Made by a program: the position numbers and the translations under genes. The notes under the pieces are model-generated. The model saw only the letters and a list, made by a program, of their open reading frames with translations, ran no database searches and had not been told where the DNA came from. From an uncultured Geobacteraceae bacterium (GTDB lineage Bacteria; Desulfobacterota; Desulfuromonadia; Geobacterales; Pseudopelobacteraceae), in assembly GCA_903939115.1 (NCBI GenBank), contig CAJAFV010000077.1, positions 40,521 through 104,520 on the forward strand: a stretch of DNA of 64,000 nt, given 5' to 3'. Positions 17,470 to 26,100 of the stretch are shown one piece after another (within the stretch, counting starts at the first letter, position 1; each line of letters opens with the position of its first letter).

Positions 17470-18233
17470 TGACGGTTTTCCGCTACGACGGCGGTTTTGA
17501 AGGTTTTCTCTGCGCAGTGGGCGACTGCCTGGAAGCGGGGGAGAAACAGCCGGAATTTGTGCGGGATGGCGATGTTTATAGTTCCGGGCTCTTTGCCGGT
17601 GATATCCATGAAGTTACAACGGTGCGGGAAACTGCGTTGATGTTGCGGAAGCGTTTTGTCAATGCGGTCTCGCAGGAGGCGTTTGCCACGGCGCGTTATG
17701 CCTTCCATAGCCAGAAAGCGGGGATTGAGCTGCTCGTATGGCGTTATCTCACGCTGGGCCTACAGGTGGGGAGGCGCGTGTGTCTGATGCTGACTGAGGA
17801 ACCGGTACACTCGGTTAACCTCATTGCCCGACATGTGTCGCATGAAGCTCATAAGTACAAGGGGTTTGTGCGATTTCGGGAAGTAGAAACCGGATTTCTG
17901 TACGCCCGGATTGAGCCGGAGGCTGATATCCTGGCGTTCATTGCTCCCCACTTCGTCGGTCGGGTCGGCGACCGCCGCTGGATGATTCATGACCTGCAGC
18001 GCAATCAAGCAGCGCTGTATGATCTGAAGTCCTGGCGTCTGGTGAAAAACATTGAATTGACTGCCGAGCCGACTCTCAGCGCGACCGAACACGACTATGC
18101 CGCTCTGTGGCAGCGCTATTTTCAGCGCCACGCCATTGCAGAGCGGCATAATCCAAAACTGCAGCAGAAGCATGTCCCGCTGCGCTATAGAAAACACTTG
18201 CCGGAATTTGAGCCGGACAACGATTCCCTTTAA
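17469..18233 (+). CDS. DUF4130-type probable DNA metabolism protein, partner of the radical SAM enzyme
   Basis: 254 residues. The N-terminal FRYDGGFEGFLCAVGDCLEAG and the C-terminal HNPKLQQKHVPLRYRKHLPEF are typical of the family whose genes sit directly after the radical-SAM gene; in some bacteria it is fused to a uracil-DNA glycosylase domain. That domain is absent here. No signal peptide or membrane segment. Likely works with the radical SAM protein on damaged or modified DNA. It converges on the RRM gene with a 3-bp gap. Confidence 0.9.
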   Translation: MTVFRYDGGFEGFLCAVGDCLEAGEKQPEFVRDGDVYSSGLFAGDIHEVTTVRETALMLRKRFVNAVSQEAFATARYAFHSQKAGIELLVWRYLTLGLQVGRRVCLMLTEEPVHSVNLIARHVSHEAHKYKGFVRFREVETGFLYARIEPEADILAFIAPHFVGRVGDRRWMIHDLQRNQAALYDLKSWRLVKNIELTAEPTLSATEHDYAALWQRYFQRHAIAERHNPKLQQKHVPLRYRKHLPEFEPDNDSL

Positions 18234-18236
18234 CTC

Positions 18237-18923
18237 TTATCTCCGCCCTTTTGACGGTGGTCGAGGGCCGTCTCCCTGGCGTTTGGCAGCGGGCGGCCGT
18301 CCGGGGCGTTTCGCGGCAGACGCAGGACGGTCACCAGCGGCAGCATCTTTGGTCGCTTTGGGGCGGAATTTTCTGACCGCTTCTTTTGCAGCAGAAGAAC
18401 GACCGGTCTTTGTCGCTTCCTTAACTAAAGGTCGACTGCTCTTCGCAGGTTTTGCTGCAGCCGGGCGAGTGCTTACGGCACTACTCTCGGCAGTTACCGG
18501 ACGTGTTCCTGGCGGACGTGCCCCTGACGGACGTGCAGATGCCGTTCTGGTAACGGCTGGACGACTCGTTGCTGGGCGTGCAGCCGCAGGACGTGCAGTA
18601 GCAGGACGTGCAGTAGCAGGACGTGCGCCGGTCGCAGGTTTTCTCTTGACGAACGGTGTCTTTGCCGGACGGTCCTTCTGTGGTACGGCGATGCTGACGA
18701 CGATGCAGCGGTCAATCAGATACGTGCCATCCAGGGTTTCGACCACCTCGTTCAGGTTTACCTCTGACAGCATCCGCACGTAGCCGCACCGCTTGAATTC
18801 TCCGGTCTGTTCATCGACGATCAGATGTACGGAGGTAACAACACCCATAATCTCAAAAAGTTTGCGGAGATCTTCTTCGGTAGCCTGTTCAGAAATATGT
18901 CCAACATAGAGCTCTTTTGCCAT
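18237..18923 (-). CDS. RNA-binding RRM protein with repetitive basic tail
   Basis: 228 residues. The N-terminal RRM (about 3-80) has RNP2 LYVGHI and a diverged RNP1 KRCGYVRM. The remaining 145 residues are low-complexity, built of Ala, Arg, Pro, Thr and Lys, with ARPAT-type repeats between about 98 and 145 and further KPAK/RPASAAKRPGR blocks. The tail is strongly basic and likely disordered. Bacterial RRM proteins bind single-stranded RNA and are often cold-induced; the tail could raise affinity or promote condensation. The repeats suggest length variation between strains. Confidence 0.9.
   Translation of the reverse strand: MAKELYVGHISEQATEEDLRKLFEIMGVVTSVHLIVDEQTGEFKRCGYVRMLSEVNLNEVVETLDGTYLIDRCIVVSIAVPQKDRPAKTPFVKRKPATGARPATARPATARPAAARPATSRPAVTRTASARPSGARPPGTRPVTAESSAVSTRPAAAKPAKSSRPLVKEATKTGRSSAAKEAVRKFRPKATKDAAAGDRPASAAKRPGRPPAAKRQGDGPRPPSKGRR
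18586..18630. repeat. 15-bp tandem repeat inside the RRM gene
   Basis: The unit GCAGGACGTGCAGTA occurs at 18586-18600 and 18601-18615, with a partial third copy at 18616-18630. It keeps frame and encodes the Thr-Ala-Arg-Pro-Ala repeats of the tail. Confidence 0.85.
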
Positions 18924-19011
18924 GTGTATGGTCCTTGTACGTTATAATATGTCTTTGGTGCGTCAGAGTCCAGATTACCGGTCGATGAGAGGCAGCGAAC
19001 CGGGGGCTGAA

Positions 19012-19779
19012 TTATGGCGTTCCCTTACGGTTGATGGCGAACGGACCCCAGGATTGATCAATTGACATCAGCTCCAGGGTGTTGACGTTGACGTGCGGAG
19101 GCTGACTGGTAATCCAGCGCACTGTTTCAGCGATATCCTCTGCGGTCAGCGGTTCGGTGCCTTGATACACTCCGGTAGCTTTCTCTTCATTGCCTTTAAA
19201 GCGCACTTTTGAAAATTCTGTTTCTGCCATGCCGGGCTGAATGCAGGAGACCCGTACCCGTGTGCCGAGCAGATCACAGCGCAGGTTGCGGGAAAACTGG
19301 GTGACAAAGGCTTTGGTGCCGCCATAGACATTGCCGCCCGAATACGGCCAGTCGCTGGCTGTCGAGCTGATATTGATAATGTGGCCATGGTTACGGGCTA
19401 CCATGCCGGGGAGTACGAAGCGGGTGCAGTACATTACCCCCTTGATATTTGTATCCACCATGGTATCCCAGTCATCAAGATTCACCTGGTGTGCCGGCTC
19501 CAATCCCAGAGCCAGGCCGGCGTTGTTAATCAGAATATCGATTGAACGGAAGCGTTCCGGCAGGCCTTCAACCGCCCCCTGCACAGCCTCCCGGTCACGG
19601 ACATCAAGTGGAATAATATGGACATCGGCGACTGCTGCCAGCTCTTCCTGCAGCTTCAGAAGTGGATCAATCCGCCTGGCGGTGAGAATCAAGCGATTCC
19701 CATCGCTGGCAAATATCCGGGCACAGGCCGCGCCGAATCCTGCTGATGCTCCGGTAATGAAAATCGTTTTTCCGCTCAT
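19012..19779 (-). CDS. SDR-family NAD(P)-dependent oxidoreductase (YdfG-like)
   Basis: 255-residue classical short-chain dehydrogenase: cofactor loop TGASAGFGAACA (residues 8-19), NNAGLAL, catalytic Ser in INISSTASDWPY and YGGTKAF as YxxxK. The closest group is YdfG-type 3-hydroxy acid or serine dehydrogenases, but the substrate cannot be read from sequence. It stands alone; the flanking 88-nt and 76-nt gaps separate it from the RRM gene and from the RluA gene. Confidence 0.92.
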   Translation of the reverse strand: MSGKTIFITGASAGFGAACARIFASDGNRLILTARRIDPLLKLQEELAAVADVHIIPLDVRDREAVQGAVEGLPERFRSIDILINNAGLALGLEPAHQVNLDDWDTMVDTNIKGVMYCTRFVLPGMVARNHGHIINISSTASDWPYSGGNVYGGTKAFVTQFSRNLRCDLLGTRVRVSCIQPGMAETEFSKVRFKGNEEKATGVYQGTEPLTAEDIAETVRWITSQPPHVNVNTLELMSIDQSWGPFAINRKGTP

Positions 19780-19797
19780 ACGTCCTCCCGTATCATT

Positions 19798-19846
19798 GTA
19801 GGAGCGGCATGTTGCCGCGATTATCGCGTCTATAAGACGCTCCTAC
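19798..19846. repeat. REP-like palindrome
   Basis: GTAGGAGCG (19798-19806) and CGCTCCTAC (19838-19846) form a 9-bp inverted repeat. Inside it are smaller hairpins (GGCATGTTGCC and GCGATTATCGC). This is the form of a REP/BIME-type element. It lies between the SDR start and the RluA stop. Confidence 0.7.
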
Positions 19847-19855
19847 GTCAAACAT

Positions 19856-20734
19856 TTATACCATCCGATATAACGTTTCCAGCAAAATGTCGCGCCCGAT
19901 ACCCCTCAGTTCACAGAGATTCAATAGTTCATCTGATACGGGAGCAGATACAGTCAATTTCCCCGCTTCAGCCAGAATCAGTGATGTTCGAAATGAGTGC
20001 AGGGCAAACCCTGATAATTCCGGTATATCTCCGCCGCTATAGCGTTTGTCACCTATAATCGGATGACCGACTGCAGCAAGATGGCGGCGGATTTGATGCA
20101 TCCGGCCGCTGATCGGGGTCACCGCCAGCAGGGAACAGTTCTCGCCGGCCAGCAAGGTGCGGTAGCGGGTCTCGGACTCTTTTTCATCCAGCGGTTCGGT
20201 GATGACTCCGTGTTCTTCAGGAGTTCCCCATACCAATGCCAGATAGAGCTTGTCAAGGCCGGTATCTTTAACCTGACGCCCGTAGATGCCGGCCGAACTG
20301 GAGCTTTTGGCCAGAATCACCGCTCCCGAGGTGCCGCGATCCAGGCGGTTAACCGGGTACAGTTTGCAGCTGGTCTCGCGCTGAATCATATAACCCTGAC
20401 CGACGTCCACCAGATTCTCTTCACATTCGGCAGTGCGGTGCATCGGCAGACCGGCCGGTTTGTTGACTATCATGATCAGGCCATCTTCAAAAAGAATGTC
20501 CAGAACCGGTCGGGTAGGGTTGATATAGCCGGCTGTAGCGCCGCTTTCCTTGAGGGTAACGGTATCGTGGTTCACAAGCAGAGTATCGGGGGTGACAATG
20601 GTGCCGTTGCACTTGGCCGCCCCGTTTTTTATCAATTTCCGGGCATAGCCGAACGGTGATGTCGGCATGAGGGTGCGCAGGTAACTTTCCAAACGTCGGC
20701 AGTGATCCTGGTGGGTTATCGTAAAGGTGAGCAT
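19856..20734 (-). CDS. RluA-family pseudouridine synthase
   Basis: About 292 residues. An S4-like N-terminal domain (RKLIKNGAAKCNG) precedes the catalytic domain with VNKPAGLPMH, the RLDRGTSG motif containing the catalytic Asp, and GRMHQIRRHLAAVGHPIIGDKRY. It converts uridines of rRNA or tRNA to pseudouridine; the site is unknown. The frame is open to 20794, but MLTFTITHQD at 20734 fits the family and avoids overlap with the upstream gene. Neither start has a strong RBS. Confidence 0.9.
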   Translation of the reverse strand: MLTFTITHQDHCRRLESYLRTLMPTSPFGYARKLIKNGAAKCNGTIVTPDTLLVNHDTVTLKESGATAGYINPTRPVLDILFEDGLIMIVNKPAGLPMHRTAECEENLVDVGQGYMIQRETSCKLYPVNRLDRGTSGAVILAKSSSSAGIYGRQVKDTGLDKLYLALVWGTPEEHGVITEPLDEKESETRYRTLLAGENCSLLAVTPISGRMHQIRRHLAAVGHPIIGDKRYSGGDIPELSGFALHSFRTSLILAEAGKLTVSAPVSDELLNLCELRGIGRDILLETLYRMV

Positions 20735-20759
20735 AGGTATGATTATCTCAGGTGCCGGT

Positions 20760-21707
20760 TTATACAACCAACCGGTCGTCCTTGAAGCCGGCATTTACTT
20801 CCAGCGCTTCGTTCATGGCACGAATAGCGACTTCAAGCTGGCTGTCATCAGGCTCGCGAGTGGTCAGGCGCTGCAGCGCCAGACCGGGGGTGATTATCAT
20901 TTTAACAAGCGGATGGTTGTCGTGGGTGGCGCTCCATTTAAGAAATTCATAGGAGATGCCGGCAATTATCGGTAGCAGCACGATCCGCGAACCGGCTTTG
21001 AGGTAGAATGGCCAGAGTTTGGGGATCAGTGAAAATACGGCGATACTGACTAGCATTACGATCAGAAGAAAACTTGTCCCGCAGCGAGGGTGCAGTCGGC
21101 TGTAACGCCGCACGTTCTCAATAGAGAGCTCATCACCGGCCTCGAAAGCAAAGATCGACTTATGCTCGGCCCCGTGATACTGAAAAACCCGCTGAATATC
21201 CTCCATCCGTGAAATAACCCAGATGTAGAGCAGAAAGACAATTACCCGGATGACGCCATCCACCAGATTAAAGACGATATTGTTGTCGCCGATAACCGGT
21301 GTTAACATTTTTGTCAGATAGAGCGGAAAGAGAAAAAACAGGCAGATACCGAAGCCGAAGGCGATTGTCATGGTGCCGGCCATAGCCCACGAAGAGAGGT
21401 CACTTTTCCCCTCTTTGCCGCTCTCTTTATTCTTCGCACTCTCTTTTTCTTTTTCATCTTCAGTCATCGCTTCGGTGGCGGAGAAATTCAGCGCCTTGAT
21501 GCCGATGATAAGGGAGGTAAAGAGTGCGACGGCACCGCGAATAATCGGCAGTTTTACGATCGGAAAACGCTCGGAAAGCGGCACAACCAACTCTTTCTTT
21601 ACGACAATCTCACCGTCAGCCCGGCGAACAGCTATGGCCACCGAGCGGGGCGCACGCATCATTACGCCTTCAATAACCGCCTGACCGCCGACATATATCT
21701 TGCTCAT
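20760..21707 (-). CDS. DUF1385 membrane protein (YqhQ family)
   Basis: 315 residues. The N-terminal VGGQAVIEGVMMRAPRSVAIAVR is the family signature. It has a charged Glu/Lys stretch (about 98-118), several hydrophobic segments (about 118-140, 165-185 and 230-265) and the conserved FQYHGAEHKSIFAFE and HPRCGTSFL motifs. Start at ATG 21707 with an AGAGGT RBS; the open frame reaches 21803 without support. In many bacteria it lies near rpmE, rho or prfA, as here. Its function is unknown. Confidence 0.9.
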   Translation of the reverse strand: MSKIYVGGQAVIEGVMMRAPRSVAIAVRRADGEIVVKKELVVPLSERFPIVKLPIIRGAVALFTSLIIGIKALNFSATEAMTEDEKEKESAKNKESGKEGKSDLSSWAMAGTMTIAFGFGICLFFLFPLYLTKMLTPVIGDNNIVFNLVDGVIRVIVFLLYIWVISRMEDIQRVFQYHGAEHKSIFAFEAGDELSIENVRRYSRLHPRCGTSFLLIVMLVSIAVFSLIPKLWPFYLKAGSRIVLLPIIAGISYEFLKWSATHDNHPLVKMIITPGLALQRLTTREPDDSQLEVAIRAMNEALEVNAGFKDDRLVV

Positions 21708-21723
21708 ATAACCTCTAGTGTAG

Positions 21724-22416
21724 TTATTCCAGATTCTTGTAGAATTCTCTGACTTCGGTCGTCTGCCCACAGCAGAACTTACCTTCCGGGCAGGGGCCGC
21801 CAACGCATCCGGGACCGGCCTGGCGGAAAATAATGGGCGCGATTCTTTTTACCAGTCTCAATATCTCGACGCTCATTTCGCGTATTTCCCACTGGGCACG
21901 CTGGCAGCAGCGCAGGGCAAGAAAGTGGAGAAGTTCACGGGCGTTCATGGTCATGATGATTTTTGTTTCTGTGGCGTTGGGCAGAATATAGCGGGCATCT
22001 TCCGCTGGAATTCCCATCTCGATCAGCTGGGCGTACGCCTTGTGAACAGTTTCTGACATAAAAGCGAATATCTGCCGTGCTTCGGGATTCTCGGCAATGG
22101 TGTCCGGCATGATTGAGGTAAACTCTTCTTTATGCGAAACATAACGCTGGGACTGCTGAGAAAACGAGGCGATGCGATGTCGTACCAGTTGATGCGTGGT
22201 AACGCGGGAAATCCCCTCAATGCCGAAGGTAAACGAGGCGTGTTCAAGTACCGAGTGGTGACCGAGTGACATAATTTTGTCCAGAAAGGACTCAATATCT
22301 GAAGCCGCCAGCTTTTCCCGCAATTCATCAATGGAGGTCGGTGAGTAACAGAGACGGGCAGCCAAGGCTACCGTACGTTCAGGGTTGGGTGTGTGTTCGA
22401 TCAGGGTGACATTCAT
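21724..22416 (-). CDS. thyX: FAD-dependent thymidylate synthase
   Basis: 230 residues; makes dTMP from dUMP using methylene-tetrahydrofolate and NADPH through FAD. The ThyX motif RHRxxSxxxxSxR is present as RHRIASFSQQSQRY (79-92). The C-terminal QAGPGCVGGPCPEGKFCCGQ contains four Cys, which is unusual for ThyX and might bind metal. It lies 16 nt upstream of the DUF1385 gene. Confidence 0.97.
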   Translation of the reverse strand: MNVTLIEHTPNPERTVALAARLCYSPTSIDELREKLAASDIESFLDKIMSLGHHSVLEHASFTFGIEGISRVTTHQLVRHRIASFSQQSQRYVSHKEEFTSIMPDTIAENPEARQIFAFMSETVHKAYAQLIEMGIPAEDARYILPNATETKIIMTMNARELLHFLALRCCQRAQWEIREMSVEILRLVKRIAPIIFRQAGPGCVGGPCPEGKFCCGQTTEVREFYKNLE

Positions 22417-22515
22417 GGTGTCCTGCTCGAGCCATGCTCAGGTTTAGCGATGGTCATTTCAGAAACCGGCATGCTCCGTTTAGTGGCGTCGCTCCTGAAA
22501 CAGTCTCTTCAGGAG

Positions 22516-22550
22516 AAAAAAAAGGGGTTTTGCCTTGCGACAAAGCCCCT
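22516..22550 (-). terminator. Rho-independent terminator after rpmE
   Basis: On the minus strand a stem AGGGGCTTTG / CAAAACCCCT (one mismatch) is followed by eight T residues. It lies 25 nt after the rpmE stop and upstream of thyX. Confidence 0.85.
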
Positions 22551-22574
22551 CTCAAGAGTTTACAGAACGATCTG

Positions 22575-22775
22575 TCAGATCTGACCGTAACGTTTTTTGA
22601 AGCGCTCAACACGTCCTGCGGTGTCAATCAGTTTCTGCTTGCCGGTGTAGAACGGGTGGCAGGCTGAACAGATCTCAGTGCTGATCTCTTTTTTTGTGGA
22701 GCGTGTCTGGAATGTATTACCGCACTGGCACTTAACGGTAATCTCGGAATAATCTGGGTGGATACCTTCTTTCAT
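22575..22775 (-). CDS. rpmE: 50S ribosomal protein L31
   Basis: 66 residues, the zinc-binding (C+) form of L31: Cys16 and Cys18 (CQC) with Cys36 and Cys39 (CSAC). [11 protein letters not shown] and [10 protein letters not shown] are family signatures. A strong AGGAGG RBS precedes the ATG. It follows rho, a common bacterial order, and ends at its own terminator. Confidence 0.98.
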   Translation of the reverse strand: MKEGIHPDYSEITVKCQCGNTFQTRSTKKEISTEICSACHPFYTGKQKLIDTAGRVERFKKRYGQI

Positions 22776-22876
22776 CTCTTCCTCCTTCAGTAGTGCTTTA
22801 CGACGTACGTAATCAATTATGAATAGTAAAGTATGAACATAGCTAGTTTGGAAATATTTTGCAACAACTTTATTCG

Positions 22877-24124
22877 TTATTTCGACATTGAATCGAGAAA
22901 AACCTGATTGGTCTTGGCTTCCGAAAGTTTGTCGAGGAGGAACTCCATGCTGTCGACAACGTTCATCGGGTGGATAACTTTGCGCAGAATCCAGATCCTG
23001 TTCAGCGAAGTTTTCTCGATCAGCAGCTCTTCTTTGCGGGTTCCCGATTTGTTGATGTCAATGGCCGGAAAGGTTCTCTTCTCAACCAGTTTGCGGTCAA
23101 GGTGCAGCTCCATGTTGCCGGTACCCTTGAATTCCTCAAAAATGACATCATCCATCTTGCTGCCGGTATCGACCAGCGCGGTGGCAATAATCGTCAGAGA
23201 ACCGCCCTCTTCAATATTACGTGCCGCACCGAAGAAACGCTTTGGTTTCTGGAGTGCATTGGCATCCACACCGCCGGTCAGGATCTTGCCGGAAGGAGGT
23301 AATACCGTATTGTATGCTCGTGCCAGGCGGGTAATCGAGTCAAGCAGGATGACGACATCCTTTTTATGCTCCACCAGTCGCTTGGCCTTTTCGATGACCA
23401 TCTCCGCAACCTGGACGTGACGTGTCGCCGGTTCGTCAAAGGTTGAGGAGACAACTTCGCCCTTAACCGAACGCTGCATGTCAGTAACCTCTTCCGGGCG
23501 CTCGTCGATCAAAAGGACGATCAGGTACACTTCCGGGTGATTGGCGGCTATAGAGTTGGCGATGTTCTGGATCAGTACGGTCTTGCCGGTACGGGGAGGC
23601 GCAACAATCAAGCCGCGCTGCCCTTTTCCGATCGGAGCTACCAGCTCAATGATGCGCATCGGCATATTTTCCGCTGTTGTCTCGAGGGTGAGCTTTTCCT
23701 GCGGATAAAGCGGTGTCAGGTTGTCGAAAAGGATTTTGTCGCGGGCGACTTCCGGTGATTCATGGTTGACCGACTCAACCTTGAGCAGGGCGAAATAACG
23801 CTCTCCCTCTTTGGGCGGTCTGATCTGGCCGGAGACGGTATCCCCGGTGCGCAGATTGAAACGCCTGATCTGGCTGGGGGAAACGTAGATGTCATCCGGG
23901 CCGGGCAGATAGTTATAATCGGTAGCCCGAAGAAAGCCGAAGCCGTCCTGCAATGTTTCCAGAACCCCTTCACCAAAGATTGAGCCGTTCTGCTCGGTCT
24001 GGGCATTCAGAATTGCAAAGATCAGATCCTGTTTGCGGAGGCTTGAAGCCCCCTCAATATTGAGATCCCGTGCAATAGTGTTGAGGTCACTGATCTTTTT
24101 GCCTTTAAGCTCTTGTAAATTCAT
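22877..24124 (-). CDS. rho: Transcription termination factor Rho
   Basis: 415 residues, the usual length. N-terminal Rho-N helical domain (1-45), cold-shock-like RNA-binding domain with GFGFLR and [10 protein letters not shown] (about 50-125), and an ATPase domain with Walker A PPRTGKT (176-182), [16 protein letters not shown] and the [12 protein letters not shown]-loop/R-loop region. It acts as a hexameric RNA helicase that ends transcription of untranslated RNA. RBS CAGGAG. It shares its neighbourhood with rpmE. Confidence 0.98.
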   Translation of the reverse strand: MNLQELKGKKISDLNTIARDLNIEGASSLRKQDLIFAILNAQTEQNGSIFGEGVLETLQDGFGFLRATDYNYLPGPDDIYVSPSQIRRFNLRTGDTVSGQIRPPKEGERYFALLKVESVNHESPEVARDKILFDNLTPLYPQEKLTLETTAENMPMRIIELVAPIGKGQRGLIVAPPRTGKTVLIQNIANSIAANHPEVYLIVLLIDERPEEVTDMQRSVKGEVVSSTFDEPATRHVQVAEMVIEKAKRLVEHKKDVVILLDSITRLARAYNTVLPPSGKILTGGVDANALQKPKRFFGAARNIEEGGSLTIIATALVDTGSKMDDVIFEEFKGTGNMELHLDRKLVEKRTFPAIDINKSGTRKEELLIEKTSLNRIWILRKVIHPMNVVDSMEFLLDKLSEAKTNQVFLDSMSK

Positions 24125-24425
24125 CTGTTCTCCTGCGTAAAGTTGTTCTCGTAGTGTATGGGGCTGTTATAGTTGACTGAGGTTCCGGGAAAGAACGTCT
24201 GCGGCTGAATTATGAATTGGCGATGTCGAGGTTTCATGCCCAATAGCAGATATACGGTTTTTCCAGAAGGTTTGATTAGTATTTATGGTGAAGTTGTCTT
24301 GGGATCAATTCTGGATGCCAGGATGCTAAATCTGAGGTGCTGTGACGTTACCTTTTATTTTCCGGGCTTGTCAATAAAAAACAGCACAGTTTACCGGTAA
24401 AAGCGTAATCTTTTTTTTCGATGTA
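24125..24425. other. Intergenic region upstream of rho
   Basis: About 300 bp between the rho start and the tcdA stop. It must hold the rho promoter and leader. I see no convincing gene, a minus-strand TTGACA near 24368-24373 without a good partner hexamer, and no terminator-like stem. A 62-codon plus-strand frame at 24212-24400 has no family likeness. Confidence 0.5.
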
Positions 24426-25196
24426 TCATCTTGGGGTCAAAAGCTCGTTAACAACAACACCTGCCATGGTCAGTCCGAATATGGAAGGTATGTATGAAAT
24501 GCTGCCGAGAATCACCCGGCGATGTTCGCAGCGGAACGTCTGTTCTGACTGATTGGGGCAGATACAATCTGTACCGCACGCGCTTGCTGATGCCGGATCC
24601 AGCTCCCGGTGCAGTTCAGTCGAGTACACCACCTGCACTCCGGAGGTGATGCCGGAGTTTTTCAGAATTTTTCGCATGCTGCGGGCCATCCGGCAATTTT
24701 TTGTCCCTCCGAGATCCGATACTTCAATTTTAGTAGGATCCAGTTTATTTGCAGCTCCCATGCTGGATATGACCGGAATGCCCTGGTGGCGGCAGGTCGT
24801 TATCAATGAAGCCTTGGCGGTGAAATGGTCAATGGCGTCAAGAACATAATCGGGGCGAGGTGTGAGCAGTCGCCCGGCATTCTCAGCCGAGAAAAACTCC
24901 TTGACCGGTATGATTTCAGCCGCCGGGTTGATGTCACGTAACCGTGCCGCCATGGCCTCCACCTTGCACTGGCCGACCGTGCTGGAGAGCGCATGGATTT
25001 GCCGATTGACGTTGGTCAGGCAGATGTCATCAAAGTCCACCAGCGTGATCATGCCGACGCCAGCCCGTCCGAGAGCCTCAGCGGCATAGCTGCCGACGCC
25101 GCCGACGCCGCAGATCATGACATGCTTGTTGGCCAGGGTTGAAAGTCCGGAAGAGCCGATCAGGAGCTCAGTGCGGGAAAAGCGATGAAGTGCCAT
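24426..25196 (-). CDS. tcdA: tRNA threonylcarbamoyladenosine dehydratase
   Basis: 256 residues of the ThiF/E1-like family. TcdA uses ATP to cyclise t6A37 to ct6A in ANN-decoding tRNAs. Nucleotide loop GVGGVGSYAAEALGRAGVG (residues 30-48), DFDDICLTNVNRQIHAL, VLDAIDHFTAK, and the catalytic-region FRCEHRRVILGS, GTDCIC and GSISYIPSIFGL motifs match TcdA. It follows the lipid kinase by 18 nt. Confidence 0.94.
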   Translation of the reverse strand: MALHRFSRTELLIGSSGLSTLANKHVMICGVGGVGSYAAEALGRAGVGMITLVDFDDICLTNVNRQIHALSSTVGQCKVEAMAARLRDINPAAEIIPVKEFFSAENAGRLLTPRPDYVLDAIDHFTAKASLITTCRHQGIPVISSMGAANKLDPTKIEVSDLGGTKNCRMARSMRKILKNSGITSGVQVVYSTELHRELDPASASACGTDCICPNQSEQTFRCEHRRVILGSISYIPSIFGLTMAGVVVNELLTPR

Positions 25197-25214
25197 AGTG
25201 TGAACGCCTTATAA

Positions 25215-26081
25215 CTACACAATAATTTTTGCAAAATCGATACATTCAGATATGCGTGCCGGTCCATAACCGACAAAGTCACCATCAATCTGGATAGGGT
25301 GTGCCCCCCGGATCTCAAAGCTTGAAGAGTGAATCCGGGGCAGATTTTTGCTGGTTCCAGCCCTGCCGCCGAACAGTTCCAGCGCACAGCTCAGATAGGT
25401 GCTGCGGCTGTTGCCGGTGATACAGACGGCGGAAAGTCCCGGCTTGAAGGGGCTGCAATCGGGTGACAGGATGAAATCGCCGCCGTAACGTGAGGCGTTG
25501 CAGATTATGGCGGTGTGGCATGCCACCGCACCCTCGGGGGTGCTTATCTCGAATCGTGTGGAATCCCACAGAACTGCACGCTTCAACGCCGACAGCGCGT
25601 AGGCTCCCTGTCGCAGGAATTTTTTCCCCAGCGGCCAGACATCCCTGACAACAGCACCATCAAGGCCGATTCCCGCCATGAGCAGAAAGCGGAGCGTGCG
25701 CCCCTCCAGTTCAATTACCCCGACTGACAGGGAACGGCTCTTGCCGGCGGCTATCCGTTCAAGAGCATCGTGGAGTGAGGTGATGCCGATTTCTGCCGCC
25801 AGCACGTTTGAGGTGCCGAAGGGGAGGGTTGCAAGAGTCGCTTTGCCCGGTTCAAGTCCGTTGATTACCGCATTGCAGCTGCCGTCGCCACCGGCCACAA
25901 TCACGAGAGGCGGCTCCAACTCCTTATTGATACTGCTGCAGCAGGCATAAATCTCGGCCGGAGTCCGTACCTCGAAAACCTCCGGAATCACAGCATGTGC
26001 CCGGAGCTGTTTCAGGACAAGGTGCAAGCGCTGGGCGGAATGATGGCCGGATGCCGGATTAACGAAGAGGAACGTTTTCAT
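25215..26081 (-). CDS. Diacylglycerol/YegS-like lipid kinase
   Basis: 288 residues. The N-terminal FVNPASGHHSAQR and the glycine-rich VVAGGDGSCNAVINGL and LPFGTSNVLAAE motifs are the DAGK catalytic domain; the C-terminal IQIDGDFVGYGPARI is also conserved. Phosphorylates a lipid, perhaps diacylglycerol released during envelope synthesis; the exact lipid is unknown. It lies 20 nt after the heptosyltransferase I gene and belongs to the envelope operon. Confidence 0.92.
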   Translation of the reverse strand: MKTFLFVNPASGHHSAQRLHLVLKQLRAHAVIPEVFEVRTPAEIYACCSSINKELEPPLVIVAGGDGSCNAVINGLEPGKATLATLPFGTSNVLAAEIGITSLHDALERIAAGKSRSLSVGVIELEGRTLRFLLMAGIGLDGAVVRDVWPLGKKFLRQGAYALSALKRAVLWDSTRFEISTPEGAVACHTAIICNASRYGGDFILSPDCSPFKPGLSAVCITGNSRSTYLSCALELFGGRAGTSKNLPRIHSSSFEIRGAHPIQIDGDFVGYGPARISECIDFAKIIV

Positions 26082-26100
26082 ATGAATATGTTGATGAAAA

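Noticed and set aside
18097..18783. Plus-strand frame opposite the RRM gene
   Set aside because: Its Gly/Arg/Ala repeats are the mirror of the low-complexity RRM tail.
24212..24400. 62-codon frame upstream of rho
   Set aside because: No RBS, no homology; more likely part of the untranslated rho leader region.
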